A DNA stretch of 64,000 bases from contig NZ_CADFDK010000006.1 of NCBI RefSeq assembly GCF_902832885.1, positions 1 to 64,000 of the forward strand, written 5' to 3'. The first letter of the stretch is position 1, and each line of letters starts with the position of its first letter. The notes beneath the pieces were generated by a model. The model saw nothing but the letters and a program-made list of their open reading frames with translations. It ran no database searches and was not told the DNA's origin. A program made the position numbers and the translations under genes. This document shows positions 1 through 8,489 of this stretch, in pieces. Source of the stretch: Burkholderia seminalis DSM 23518. Its GTDB lineage: Bacteria; Pseudomonadota; Gammaproteobacteria; Burkholderiales; Burkholderiaceae.

Positions 1-160
1 GGCGTCGGGATATCCCGGCCAAACCCCTATCAGCGATCACCAGCCACCCACCAGGCCCGGTGACAACACCCCCCGGATCATGACTGCGACTGGGGGCGAG
101 AATCATGCCGGGCCTGGCTGGCCAAAGCCCCGACAATCGGGGCGTGAAGATAGTAACGGG
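1..160. other. Left-edge junction sequence of unknown origin
   Basis: These bases do not encode the N-terminal FAD-binding segment that should precede the oxidoreductase starting in this region. They hold a 12-bp perfect palindrome (CGGGATATCCCG, 6-17) and a 7-bp stem with a 3-nt loop (127-143, GCCCCGA/TCGGGGC). Codon structure typical of the rest of the window begins only at about base 155. This may be a mobile-element or rearrangement end, or an assembly edge. No transposase or diagnostic terminal repeat is visible, so the origin is left open. Confidence 0.5.
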
Positions 161-1247
161 GGCGTCGGGCCGCAACGGCGGGCAGGTGATTCCGGGCCTG
201 AAATACGATCCCGACGAACTGATCCGCCGGTTCGGCGACGAGGCCGGCGAGCAGCTTGCCGGCGTGGTCGGCGGGGCGGCCGACACGGTGTTCGACCTGA
301 TCGCGCGGCACGCGATCGACTGCGACGCGCGTCGCCACGGCTGGATCCAGCCGGCGCCGACCGCCGCGATGCTCGAGACGGTCGCGCGGCGCGCGCAGCA
401 ATGGGCCGCGCGGGGCGCGCCGGTCGAACTGCTCGGTCGCGACGACGTCGCGCGCCGGCTCGGCACCGGCGCCTACGCGGGCGGCTGGATCGATCGCCGC
501 GCGGGCAGCGTGCAGCCGCTCAGCTATACGCGCGGCCTCGTGCGCGCCGCACAGGCGAGCGGGGCGGTCGTGCACGGGCTGACGCGCGCCGTCGGGCTGA
601 CGCGTGCCGGTGGTCGCTGGCAGGTCGCGACCGCCGGCGGCGCGACGGTATCGGCCGACCGCGTCGTGCTCGCGACCAATGGCTATACCGACGGACTGTG
701 GCCCGGCTTGCGCCAGTCGGTGATCGCCGCGAACAGCTTCATCGTCGCGACGCAACCGCTCGCGCCGGAACTCGGCCGCGACATTCTCGCCGGCGGCGAA
801 GTCGCATCGGATGCGCGGCGCCTGCTGCTGTACTTCCGGCGCGATGCGGCGGGACGCCTGCTGATGGGCGGTCGCGGCCCGTTCGCGGAACCGCGTGCGG
901 CGAGCGACTGGCGCCATCTCGAGCGTGCGGCGACGCTGCTGTATCCGCAACTCAAGGGCGTCCGGTTCGAATACCGCTGGGCCGGACGCGTCGCGATCAC
1001 CGCGGATTTCATGCCGCACGTGCACGAGCCGGCGCCGGGCGTGACGATCGCGCTCGGCTACAACGGGCGCGGCATCGCGATGGCGACGACGCTCGGCAAG
1101 CATCTGGCGGCGCACCTGTCGGGCGATGCGCAACTGCCGCTGCCGTTCCGCGTCACGCCGATCCGGCCGATTCCGTTTCACGGGCTGCAGCGCTTCTATA
1201 TCGCGGCCGGCGTGGCCTGGTACCGGCTGCTCGACAGCCTGTCGTAA
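105..1247 (+). pseudogene. N-terminally truncated FAD-dependent oxidoreductase (DAO/PuuB-like)
   Basis: From about residue 18 the protein matches the D-amino-acid-oxidase fold family of flavin amine oxidoreductases: it has the hallmark GASGRNGGQVIPGLK, a late FAD-contact region ending in ALGYNGRGIAMATTLG, and a normal C-terminus. In intact relatives about 30-50 residues carrying the GxGxxG Rossmann motif precede the GASGRNGG segment. Here that place is taken by unrelated sequence (MPGLAGQSPDNRGVKIVT). Without the ADP-binding loop the product should not hold FAD, so the gene is judged broken at its 5' end, or cut by a rearrangement or contig edge. Relatives oxidise amines or amino acids such as gamma-glutamylputrescine; the substrate cannot be told. 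The methyltransferase gene starts 79 bp downstream. Confidence 0.75.
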
Positions 1248-1326
1248 CGCAGGCGGGAAGCAGGATCGCCAACCGTCGTCCGATCGGGCAGAATCGACAC
1301 TCCCAGTTTCCGCCGACGGATGCCGC

Positions 1327-2058
1327 ATGACCGATCCGAACGAATCGTCCGGCCGCCGCGCCTATGCGAGCTTCGCGCAACGCTACGCGGACATCGCGCC
1401 GACGAAGGCGCACAACGCGCTGTACGAACGGCCGGCGACGCTGGCGCTGCTCGGCGACGTCGACGGCCTGACGGTGCTCGACGCCGGGTGCGGTCCCGGC
1501 ATCTGCAGCGAACACTTGGCGCACCGCGGCGCGACCGTGCATGCGTTCGACGTCACGCCGGAGATGGTCGCGCTCGCGCGAACGCGCTGCGACGGCCTCG
1601 CGGTCGACATCGTGGAAGGCGACCTGGAGGCGCCGCTCGCGTGGCTGCCGGATCATGCGGTCGACAAGGTGCTGTGCTCGCTCGCGCTCGACTACGTGCG
1701 CGATCTCGCGCCGACGCTGCGCGAATTCAGGCGCGTCGCGCGCCCCGGTGCGACGCTCGTGTTCTCGATGGCGCATCCGATGCGCGACTGGATGGACGAA
1801 CGGACGCGCGGGGAAGGCACGTACTTCGACACGTCACGCTTCGGTTTCCACTGGTCGGGGTTCGGCGAGCCGAGGCCCTACGTCGAAGCCTGGCGGCGGC
1901 CGCTGGCCGACATCCTGAATGCGCTCGCCGACGGCGGCTGGCGGCTCGAACGGTTCGTCGAACCGAAGCCGCTGCCGGAGATGAAGGCGGCGTCGGAACG
2001 GCTCCACGCGGAGCTGTCGCTGGCGCCGGCCTTCCTGTGCATCCGCGCGCGCCGCTGA
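1327..2058 (+). CDS. Class I SAM-dependent methyltransferase
   Basis: This 243-residue cytosolic protein has a typical class I methyltransferase core. Motif I is VLDAGCGPG at about residues 50-58, followed by an acidic strand end (HAFDVTPEM) and a motif IV-like segment (DKVLCSLALDYV). It resembles the UbiE/Methyltransf_11 group, which transfers methyl groups from S-adenosylmethionine to small molecules; the substrate is unknown. ATG 1327 was chosen because the conserved fold begins soon after it, and the longer open frame upstream overlaps the oxidoreductase gene. The gene is followed closely by a convergent cytochrome gene. Confidence 0.8.
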   Translation: MTDPNESSGRRAYASFAQRYADIAPTKAHNALYERPATLALLGDVDGLTVLDAGCGPGICSEHLAHRGATVHAFDVTPEMVALARTRCDGLAVDIVEGDLEAPLAWLPDHAVDKVLCSLALDYVRDLAPTLREFRRVARPGATLVFSMAHPMRDWMDERTRGEGTYFDTSRFGFHWSGFGEPRPYVEAWRRPLADILNALADGGWRLERFVEPKPLPEMKAASERLHAELSLAPAFLCIRARR

Positions 2059-2082
2059 TGCGGCGCGACGCCCGCGCGGCGT

Positions 2083-3504
2083 TCAGTGCCGTGCCGGCTC
2101 GTCGTTCAGCGTGCCGAGAAACGCCTCGATGTCCTTGATGTCCTGCGCGGTCATCGCGGGCTTGTCGCCCGGCTTGCGGTCGAACGGCGCGTCGGTCACG
2201 TCGACGTTCGCGCGATATTTCGGCGGGAGGTCGTCGTACTCGTCGACCTTGCCGTCCGCGCCGCGCGAATAGAACTTCTGCGGCGAGATGCTGCGCTCGT
2301 TGTAGAACGCCATCACCTGGTCGAGCGTATGGAACACGCCGTTGTGGAAGAACACGCGGCGCGTCGCCGAGTTGCGCAGCGTCGGCGTCAGGAACATCCC
2401 GCAATACTGCGTCTGGTCCTTCAGGTCGTCGCGGAACGGTCCGCACACGCCGAGATCGTGGAACGCCGGGTTGCGGTTCTGCGCAAGCGCCTGGTTGCGC
2501 GGAGCACCGAGCGCCTCGTACTGGTAATCGGTGAACATCGGCGGCAACCCGTCCTTGCCGGGTTTCGACAGATGGCAGCCCGCGCAATTCGCCTTGTCCG
2601 GATCGTTGAACAGGCGCAGGCCGCGCAGCTCGGCCTGCGTGAGGCGCGCGCGGCCTTCGAGCCAGCGGTCGTACTTGCTGTTGTACGGATGGAACGACGG
2701 ATCCTCGACCTGGTAGCGCGCGATCGCGAACATCGCCTCCGACACCGCGAGCTGCGGGCTGTCGAACACGCGCGCGCCGAACAGTTGCACCAGCTGCGCG
2801 CGGTGCGACGACTGCGCGAGCTTGCGCGCCACGTCGTCGATGCTCGCGTTCGCCATCTCGACCGGATTCAGCAGCGGGCCGAACGCCTGCTGCTGCAGCG
2901 TGTCGGCGCGGCCGTCCCAGAACATCCCGCCTTGCGGCACGAGCTGCGGCGCGGCCGACGTGCCGGCCACCTTCTGCGCCTTGACGATGCCGGCCGCCGA
3001 CGCGGCCTGCTGCGCGACGCTCGGCGCGGCGTCGTTTTCGCCGGCATCCGGGCCGATGCTGAAGTTCGGCTGGCGGTACAGGTACATCAGCGACGGCGGC
3101 GGGCGATAGCCCTGCTGCGTCATCGCGAGGCCGCCCGGCTGCACGTCGAGCGCATTCGGCGGCCCGTACGCGTGGTCGGGGCTGTGGCACGACGCGCACG
3201 ACTGCTTGCCCGACGCGGACAGCGACGGATCGTGGAACAGCGCGCGCCCGAGCTGCGCGACCGCCGACAGCGGTTGCGCGGCAGGCCGTTGCAGCACGAC
3301 CGGATGCGGGTTCGCGCCGGTCCAGTCGGCGACGACGGTGCCGATGGCCGCCGGCACCCGCGCGGGAAACGCGATCGCGAACGCGCCGTAGCCGAGCACG
3401 GCCGCGCCGAACACGAACGCCGCGCGGCGCGGCAGGCGGGAAGGGGCGCGCGGCGCGGGGGTGCCGGAGGCGTCGGAAGAGGGGACCGCGGGTCGGGCTG
3501 TCAT
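2083..3504 (-). CDS. Di-haem cytochrome c peroxidase family protein
   Basis: This 473-residue protein has a membrane anchor or signal segment at about residues 28-47 and two haem c sites, CASCH (103-107) and CAGCH (307-311), the spacing of the bacterial di-haem peroxidase/MauG family. These periplasmic enzymes reduce peroxide or perform haem-based oxidations using electrons from small cytochromes or the quinol pool. The segments GGMFWDGRADTL and TPTLRNSATRRVFFHNG also match the family. It lies downstream of, and on the same strand as, the AcpA-like gene, but a strong hairpin separates the two. The exact substrate cannot be told. Confidence 0.85.
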   Translation of the reverse strand: MTARPAVPSSDASGTPAPRAPSRLPRRAAFVFGAAVLGYGAFAIAFPARVPAAIGTVVADWTGANPHPVVLQRPAAQPLSAVAQLGRALFHDPSLSASGKQSCASCHSPDHAYGPPNALDVQPGGLAMTQQGYRPPPSLMYLYRQPNFSIGPDAGENDAAPSVAQQAASAAGIVKAQKVAGTSAAPQLVPQGGMFWDGRADTLQQQAFGPLLNPVEMANASIDDVARKLAQSSHRAQLVQLFGARVFDSPQLAVSEAMFAIARYQVEDPSFHPYNSKYDRWLEGRARLTQAELRGLRLFNDPDKANCAGCHLSKPGKDGLPPMFTDYQYEALGAPRNQALAQNRNPAFHDLGVCGPFRDDLKDQTQYCGMFLTPTLRNSATRRVFFHNGVFHTLDQVMAFYNERSISPQKFYSRGADGKVDEYDDLPPKYRANVDVTDAPFDRKPGDKPAMTAQDIKDIEAFLGTLNDEPARH

Positions 3505-3544
3505 GCTGTCGATCGGAACTCGGGCGCCGCTCGACGCGGCGCGT

Positions 3545-3578
3545 TAAATGGAAACGGCCGGCGCGCGAGGCGCCGGCC
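3545..3578 (-). terminator. Hairpin downstream of the AcpA-like gene
   Basis: A perfect 9-bp stem (GGCCGGCGC/GCGCCGGCC, 3556-3578) with a 5-nt loop is followed, reading leftwards, by a T-rich stretch (GTTTCCATTTA). This is the layout of a rho-independent terminator for the phosphoesterase transcript, ahead of the cytochrome gene. Confidence 0.65.
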
Positions 3579-3599
3579 ATGCGGTCGGGCAGGCGACGC

Positions 3600-5273
3600 T
3601 CAGATCGCCGGTGCGGCGCTCAGTGCGGTGCCGAGCGTCGGGTCGAGGTACAGCGGCGTCGTGTTCGGCTTCGACGTGAAGTCGAACAGGTTGCGCAGGT
3701 CGCCCGCGGTCGCATCGAACGAACCGCCGCCGATGCGCTGGCCGCCGAGCCAGTTGTCCTCGATGAAGCGCACGACGGACGCCTGGTCGAGCATCGTGTG
3801 GTCGACGTAGTTCTGCTTCGCATACGGCGAGATCACGACCAGCGGAATGCGCACGCCCGGGCCGCAACGGCCGTTCACGGTCGCGCCGTTCACGCCGGTG
3901 GTGCCGCCCGTGCCGCACTTGCCGGCGCCGTTGACCTGGTCGACCGGGTCCGACGATGCGTGCGTCGGCGCCGTGTACACGTGGTCGTACCAGCCGTCCG
4001 AGTCGTCGTACGTGACGATCACGGCCGTGTTCTGCCAGTCCGGCTGCTGCTGCAGGAAGTTGACGACCTTGGTCACGAACGCCTGCTCGTCGAGCGGATC
4101 CGAATAGCCCGCGTGCCCGTCCTGCGCGGCCGGCGCCTTCAGGTAGCTGACCGACGGGAAGTTGCCGGCCTTCACGGCGGCGAAGAAGTCGTCCGTGTCG
4201 TACTGGTGGTTCGCCGGCTCGGCGGTCTTGCCGTCGGCCTGGAAGCTCGAACCGATCGCCGCGACCGAGCTCGGGCGCGTGTGCTGCGGGTTCGCGGTCG
4301 ACGCGTAGTACTGGAACCAGTTGTGGTGCGGGATGTAGTCGGCCGTCGCGGCGTTCACGGCGGTGGCGACCGTGCTGCGCGCGCAGCCCGTCGTACCGTT
4401 GCCGTTCGTCGTCGACAGGTTGAAGCCGCCCATGAAGCCGCCCCACGTGATCTTCGCGCCGTTCAGCAGGTCGCCGATGTTCTTGCCCGTCATCATCGCC
4501 TGGTCGGTCGTGCTCGAGCACACGTCGAAGCCCGGGTCGACGTCGTTGATCATCGTGAAGCCGCCCTGGCCGTCATTGATGTAGTACGAGCTGGCCGCGA
4601 GCGTCGACGGCTGCTTCGACGTCTTGACGATCTGCATCCCGTTGGTCTGGCCGGATACCACGTTCAGCGCGCCGGGCGTCGACGGGCCGTAGACCGTCGT
4701 GAACGTGTTGTCGCTCATCGCGAAGCGCTGCGCGTAGTTCCACAGCGCGGTCACGGTGTTGCCGTCGAAGTAGCCCATCACCTGGCCCTTCGTGCCGAAC
4801 GCGCCGGCGCCGCCGGACGAGCCCTTGCCGGTGTACTTCGGGAACAGGTCGGCGAGGCCGTTGTCCTCGGCCTGCTGCTCGGCCGTGTACGCGTGGTTCT
4901 GGTCGGCGGTCGCGGCCTGCGTGCGGTCGAGGCGGAACGGGTTCGCCGCGTCGGTGCCGTTGGCCGTGTTCGTGAAGTTCGGGTTCGCGGTCAGCAGCGT
5001 GCCCGTCAGCCCGTTCGACGTCGGCGTGCCCGCTTTCGCGGTGAACGCCGGTTCGCCCGACGGGTTCGTCGCGTTCGGATAGGTGCCGAAGTAGTGGTCG
5101 AACGAGATGTTCTCGCCGTAGATCACGACCACGTGCTTGATCGGCGTGGCGGTCTGCAGCGCATCTTGCGACGACACAGCGGGCGTCGACGTGGGATCGT
5201 CGCTGCCGCCGCAGGCGAACAGCGCCAGCGCCGCGGCTGCGCAGGCGGTGACGAGCAAGGCTTGACGGAACAT
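3600..5273 (-). CDS. acpA: AcpA-type phosphoesterase lipoprotein (acid phosphatase/phospholipase C family)
   Basis: This 557-residue product starts with a lipoprotein signal peptide (lipobox LFAC, Cys21) and then carries the phosphoesterase-family hallmark GENISFDHYFG at about 53-63. Later segments (YDDSDGWYDHVY, GPGVRIPLVVISPYAKQNYVDH) also fit the PF04185 family of acid phosphatases and phospholipases C, which hydrolyse phosphomonoesters or phospholipids outside the inner membrane using metal ions. ATG 5273 was chosen because GGAG lies 7 bp upstream and the signal peptide starts at once; longer frames upstream are GC-rich artefacts. Substrate preference (monoester or phospholipid) cannot be decided from sequence alone. 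Confidence 0.82.
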   Translation of the reverse strand: MFRQALLVTACAAAALALFACGGSDDPTSTPAVSSQDALQTATPIKHVVVIYGENISFDHYFGTYPNATNPSGEPAFTAKAGTPTSNGLTGTLLTANPNFTNTANGTDAANPFRLDRTQAATADQNHAYTAEQQAEDNGLADLFPKYTGKGSSGGAGAFGTKGQVMGYFDGNTVTALWNYAQRFAMSDNTFTTVYGPSTPGALNVVSGQTNGMQIVKTSKQPSTLAASSYYINDGQGGFTMINDVDPGFDVCSSTTDQAMMTGKNIGDLLNGAKITWGGFMGGFNLSTTNGNGTTGCARSTVATAVNAATADYIPHHNWFQYYASTANPQHTRPSSVAAIGSSFQADGKTAEPANHQYDTDDFFAAVKAGNFPSVSYLKAPAAQDGHAGYSDPLDEQAFVTKVVNFLQQQPDWQNTAVIVTYDDSDGWYDHVYTAPTHASSDPVDQVNGAGKCGTGGTTGVNGATVNGRCGPGVRIPLVVISPYAKQNYVDHTMLDQASVVRFIEDNWLGGQRIGGGSFDATAGDLRNLFDFTSKPNTTPLYLDPTLGTALSAAPAI

Positions 5274-5677
5274 CGGGAAACTCCAGGTAAGGTCTTCGAG
5301 GGTGGGGCGCGGCTCCGTCGCCGTGGCGTGTCGGTCGGCGCGGAGCGCGTGAGAGAGCACGCGCATTGAAACAGCCGCATATGAAGATATGGGGACGGAG
5401 TGGTTTCGTGACGGTTGCATCGCGGTATCGATTCCATTACGCCGGCACGAGGCGCGAAAGAGAACGGAAAGGGGCAGACCGCGTGCGGCCGCCGCGGCAG
5501 GTGCCGCGGCGCGGCGGGCCGCTGCCGCCGATGCCGCGCCGGGCGGGGCGGCGCACGGCCGGCGGGCGCGTTCGCGCCGCCGTACACGCCGACGTTTTTG
5601 ACAATCCGGTGACGGATTCATACGATGAACGCCCTGCGGCGGCGATCGACGTCGGCGCGCGTCTGCGAGTATTCATC
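5274..5677. other. Divergent intergenic region, no gene seen
   Basis: This region separates the leftward phosphoesterase gene from the rightward EamA transporter gene. The left third is moderately AT-rich and should hold the promoter of the phosphoesterase gene. The centre (5460-5590) is extremely GC-rich and only gives overlapping artefactual frames on both strands. No convincing small gene or operator was found. Confidence 0.5.
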
Positions 5678-6535
5678 GTGCCGATTCCCGTCCTGTTTGC
5701 CGTGCTGTGCGCCGCGTTCCTCCATGCGGCGTGGAACGCGCTGGTCCGCGGCAGCGGCGACCGGCTGCGTTCGGCCACCGTGCTGCAGATCGCGATCGGG
5801 CTGTTCGCGCTGCTGTTCCTGCCGGTCGCCACGCCCATTTCAGCGTCGAGCTGGTTGTGCGTCGTCGCGTCGGCGGTGCTGCACGTCGTCTACACGTTGC
5901 TGCTCGTGCGCGCGTACGAGCATGGCGACCTGACCGTCGCGTATCCGGTCGCGCGCGGCACCGCGCCGCTGCTCGTCACGCTCGGCGCGGCGGCGTTCGC
6001 GGGCGAGCGGCTGAACGTCGGCGCGCAAGGCGGGCTCGTGCTGATCTGCGCGGGCATCCTGGCGATCGGGCTGGATCGCGGACGCGGCGCAACGCATCCG
6101 ATCGCGAGGGTGCTGCCGACCGCGTTCGCGACCGGCGTGTCGATCGCGGCGTACAGCGTGGTCGACGGGATCGGCGTGCGCGAGAGCGGCAACACGGTCG
6201 GCTATACCGCGTGGATGTTCGTGCTGACGGGGGCGATGATGGCCGCGTACTACCGGCTGCGCGCGGGGCCGTTGCGGCTGACGCAGGAGGTTGGCGAAAC
6301 GGCGAAGGCCGCATGCGGCGGGGTGTTCGCCGCGCTTGCGTACGGCATCGTCATCTGGGCGATGGACCGGGCGCCGATGGGGCCGGTGTCGGCGCTGCGC
6401 GAGACGAGCGTGGTGTTCGCGGCGCTGATCGCGCGCGTGTATCTCGGCGAGCGGCTGACGCCGCGCCGGACGGCAGGATGCATGGTGATTGCTTGCGGGG
6501 CGTTGTTGATCAGTGCGTTCGAGGCGGTGCGGTGA
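5678..6535 (+). CDS. EamA/DMT-superfamily transporter
   Basis: The 285-residue protein is almost wholly hydrophobic and shows about ten membrane segments in two EamA-like halves, as in drug/metabolite exporters. Typical elements are LHAAWNALVRG near the start, PVARGTAPLLVTLGA at the end of the first half, and RETSVVFAALIARVYLGERL in the second. It probably moves a small metabolite across the inner membrane; the substrate is unknown. GTG 5678 was taken as start because it directly precedes the first membrane helix; the frame stays open further upstream and there is no clear ribosome site, so the start is uncertain. A sharp fall in GC content begins just after the gene. Confidence 0.75.
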   Translation: MPIPVLFAVLCAAFLHAAWNALVRGSGDRLRSATVLQIAIGLFALLFLPVATPISASSWLCVVASAVLHVVYTLLLVRAYEHGDLTVAYPVARGTAPLLVTLGAAAFAGERLNVGAQGGLVLICAGILAIGLDRGRGATHPIARVLPTAFATGVSIAAYSVVDGIGVRESGNTVGYTAWMFVLTGAMMAAYYRLRAGPLRLTQEVGETAKAACGGVFAALAYGIVIWAMDRAPMGPVSALRETSVVFAALIARVYLGERLTPRRTAGCMVIACGALLISAFEAVR

Positions 6536-6556
6536 GCATTGACGACAGTCGCAAGT

Positions 6557-6997
6557 TTAGGCGGTTGCAGACGAAATCGTCACGCGCACCGATGTAACGG
6601 GCTGTCGCTTGACGGGGCGAGGCGGCGCACAAACTGCGTTGCGCCGCTCCGGTGATCCGGCCTGGCTGAAGAGACCTAGCGCAGGCGCCGCGTAGCTCGC
6701 GAGATGAAAAACGACGACGAATAGCGTAGCCATAACGAACACGTTTCCCCATCTACGCGACGACCAGCGCCGATAAGCGAACGCATTGATGACGGCAAAG
6801 AGGACCGAGGGCCACAACGTGAGTGCGAGCAGACCGACCACGAATACCGCCTGAGGAGCGCAGTGCTCCATGTCGTTGCAGCCGGTCGAATGTGACGGTG
6901 TAGTGGGCCAATGAATTCGGCTGAACGTGTAAAGGGATGCCCAGGTAACGAGCAAGCCCCATATGAATCCGCCGAGGGTGACGGCCAGCCGTTTCAT
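6557..6997 (-). CDS. Small polytopic membrane protein, candidate immunity partner of the Tae4-like gene
   Basis: This 146-residue protein has about three hydrophobic segments (residues 4-25, 50-70 and 85-105) and a basic, Pro/Arg/Ser-rich tail. Its ATG overlaps the stop of the upstream Tae4-type gene as ATGA, so the two are translationally coupled. Type VI amidase effectors are normally encoded next to an immunity protein, but known Tai4 proteins are small periplasmic dimers with a signal peptide, not polytopic proteins. The immunity role is inferred from position only. The gene lies in a segment with lower GC content than its neighbours, which suggests acquisition. No family was recognised. 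Confidence 0.6.
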   Translation of the reverse strand: MKRLAVTLGGFIWGLLVTWASLYTFSRIHWPTTPSHSTGCNDMEHCAPQAVFVVGLLALTLWPSVLFAVINAFAYRRWSSRRWGNVFVMATLFVVVFHLASYAAPALGLFSQAGSPERRNAVCAPPRPVKRQPVTSVRVTISSATA

Positions 6998-7554
6998 TCA
7001 ACTTCCCAGAAAAGGATTTCGTTCGAATTGGCGAGGTCCGAGTACCAGTTTCCGCGTCGGCCCCGAAGATAATCGAGCGGGTTAATCATGGACGGCACGC
7101 CAATGCGAAATCGCCAGAACGACGCAGCCGAGGGTGTGAGCGTGTCCTTGTTCCACAGATCGATATGTCCGCCGCTGAATGCGTCAGCCGAATCACCGTC
7201 CTGCCGCCAATAACCGAAGAAATAGACGATACCGGTTCGGCCTTTTACCTTGGCCTGCCAATCCTGTCCGGTGATATTTTCCGGCTTGCCCAAGCCAAGG
7301 AATGGGCGAAGCTTCAACCATTCTGCTAGTTCGTAGGCGCGGGTCGCAGTTGCCTTCCCATCGAGGATGAGGCGTCCGAGCGTTCGTTTTCCTGGCATGG
7401 GCTTCAATACTTTCTGAGAAAACGACTTCATGCCGCTGCCGATTGCGTGGAAAGTTACGCTCATCCGGATCGCGCATTGATTTTTATACTCGCCGGTCGG
7501 GTCATCATATGGATCCTTCTTCGGATATGCGTTCCAAAGCTCCCGAAATGTCAG
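6994..7554 (-). CDS. tae4: Tae4-type T6SS peptidoglycan amidase; start codon unclear
   Basis: The reading frame shows the Tae4 pattern: FRELWNAYPK near the beginning, the nucleophile segment NQCAIRMS (Cys codon 7474-7476), GRTGIVYF, and the His/Asp segment GGHIDLWN. Tae4 enzymes are D,L-endopeptidases that cut the gamma-D-glutamyl-diaminopimelate bond of rival cell walls after type VI delivery. The first ATG (7464) lies after the catalytic Cys, so it cannot be the start of an active enzyme. The frame is open back to a TGA at 7582-7584, and the only possible initiator before the Cys is CTG 7554, without a clear ribosome site. Either an unusual start, a frameshift (an ATG at 7585 lies in the next frame) or a decayed gene is implied. 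No VgrG, PAAR or Hcp gene lies nearby. Confidence 0.72.
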   Translation of the reverse strand: MTFRELWNAYPKKDPYDDPTGEYKNQCAIRMSVTFHAIGSGMKSFSQKVLKPMPGKRTLGRLILDGKATATRAYELAEWLKLRPFLGLGKPENITGQDWQAKVKGRTGIVYFFGYWRQDGDSADAFSGGHIDLWNKDTLTPSAASFWRFRIGVPSMINPLDYLRGRRGNWYSDLANSNEILFWEVE

Positions 7555-7578
7555 TGTTTTGAGCTGTAAGAATGCGGC

Positions 7579-7710
7579 GTGTCATTGGTGCGGACTTTCG
7601 TGGACGGGTTCGGCATCGGCTACGCCCCATATGTGGCGGCGATGACGAATCCGACGGAAGCGGTCGGATCGCTGGCTGTTGCTACGGCGGGTTGCATAGT
7701 CGATTCCTGA
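7579..7710 (+). other. Short open frame of 43 codons, possible gene remnant
   Basis: On the plus strand a GTG-started frame encodes 43 residues including GFGIGYAPYVAAMTNPTEAV and ends at TGA 7708-7710. It looks more protein-like than its surroundings and could be the tail of a lost gene at the edge of the acquired segment. No ribosome site or family was recognised, so it is not called a gene. Confidence 0.25.
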
Positions 7711-8015
7711 TGCATTAAGGAATCGAAGACGATCGCTGATAAGAAACAAGTCGCCTATTAGACTTGTACGACTTTTCGTGAAATTTGCTACCGATTGATG
7801 GGCGTCCCATTAATCGGTGCCATCGCACGATGCCGCAGTCGAACACGTTTTCCGGGCAATGTCGATCACGACAGACGCGCCGCGACAGCTACGTTGCGCA
7901 GGAAAGCGCAGCCTGTGGCCCTGCGAGCTGCTCAACGCCTGCCTGACGCAGCCGGAGCCATGATGATGCCTGCGGCACCGGCGACCTTCGCGTGAACACC
8001 TCGCCCGCGCGGGTG
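7711..8015. other. AT-richer gap, no gene seen
   Basis: The first half is clearly AT-rich for this genome (the line 7741-7800 is about 38% GC) and the composition climbs back towards normal by about 7900. This fits the right-hand end of an acquired segment. No gene, RNA or clear dyad was recognised. Confidence 0.5.
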
Positions 8016-8489
8016 TTACGCTTCCACCGGCATCGCGCTCGTACACTTGATTTCGTCGAGGCACACGCTCGAATGCACGCCGCTCACGCCGGGGATGCGC
8101 ATCAGCGTCTCGAGCAGGAATCGCGACAGCCCCTTCAGATCGTGCGCGACGACTTTCAGCACGTAGTCGATGTCGCCCGTCACCGAGAAACATTCCTGGA
8201 TCTGCGCGAGATCCGACACGAGTTTCTGGAACTTCGACAAATCGCGGATATGCCCGCGCTCCATCGTCACGTGCACGAACGCGGTGACGCCGAAGCCGAG
8301 CGTGTCGGCGCAGAGCCGGGTTTCGTAACGGCGGATCGCGCCGATTTCCTCCAGCCGGCGATGGCGCCGCAACGTCTGCGCGGGCGACAGTCCCACGGCC
8401 TTCGCCAGATCGAGGTTCGACGCGCGGCCGTTCTCCTGCAGCACCGACAGCAAGTGGCGATCGATGCGATCGAGAACCGGGTCAGGCAT
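8016..8489 (-). CDS. Lrp/AsnC-family transcriptional regulator
   Basis: This 157-residue protein has the Lrp/AsnC layout: an N-terminal winged helix-turn-helix (about 6-60, with LDRIDRHLLSVLQENGR and LAKAVGLSPAQTLRRHRRLE) and a C-terminal RAM ligand domain (about 70-150, including VTGDIDYVLKVVAHDL). Such proteins form octamers that sense amino acids. It is transcribed away from the aroP-tyrB pair across a shared 321-bp promoter region, so it most likely controls that pair in response to an aromatic or related amino acid, and itself as well. The regulatory role is inferred from the divergent layout. Confidence 0.88.
   Translation of the reverse strand: MPDPVLDRIDRHLLSVLQENGRASNLDLAKAVGLSPAQTLRRHRRLEEIGAIRRYETRLCADTLGFGVTAFVHVTMERGHIRDLSKFQKLVSDLAQIQECFSVTGDIDYVLKVVAHDLKGLSRFLLETLMRIPGVSGVHSSVCLDEIKCTSAMPVEA

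Noticed and set aside
6-17. CGGGATATCCCG palindrome taken as an insertion-sequence end
   Set aside because: No matching repeat or transposase is visible and the window edge cuts the context, so it is only mentioned as part of the junction.
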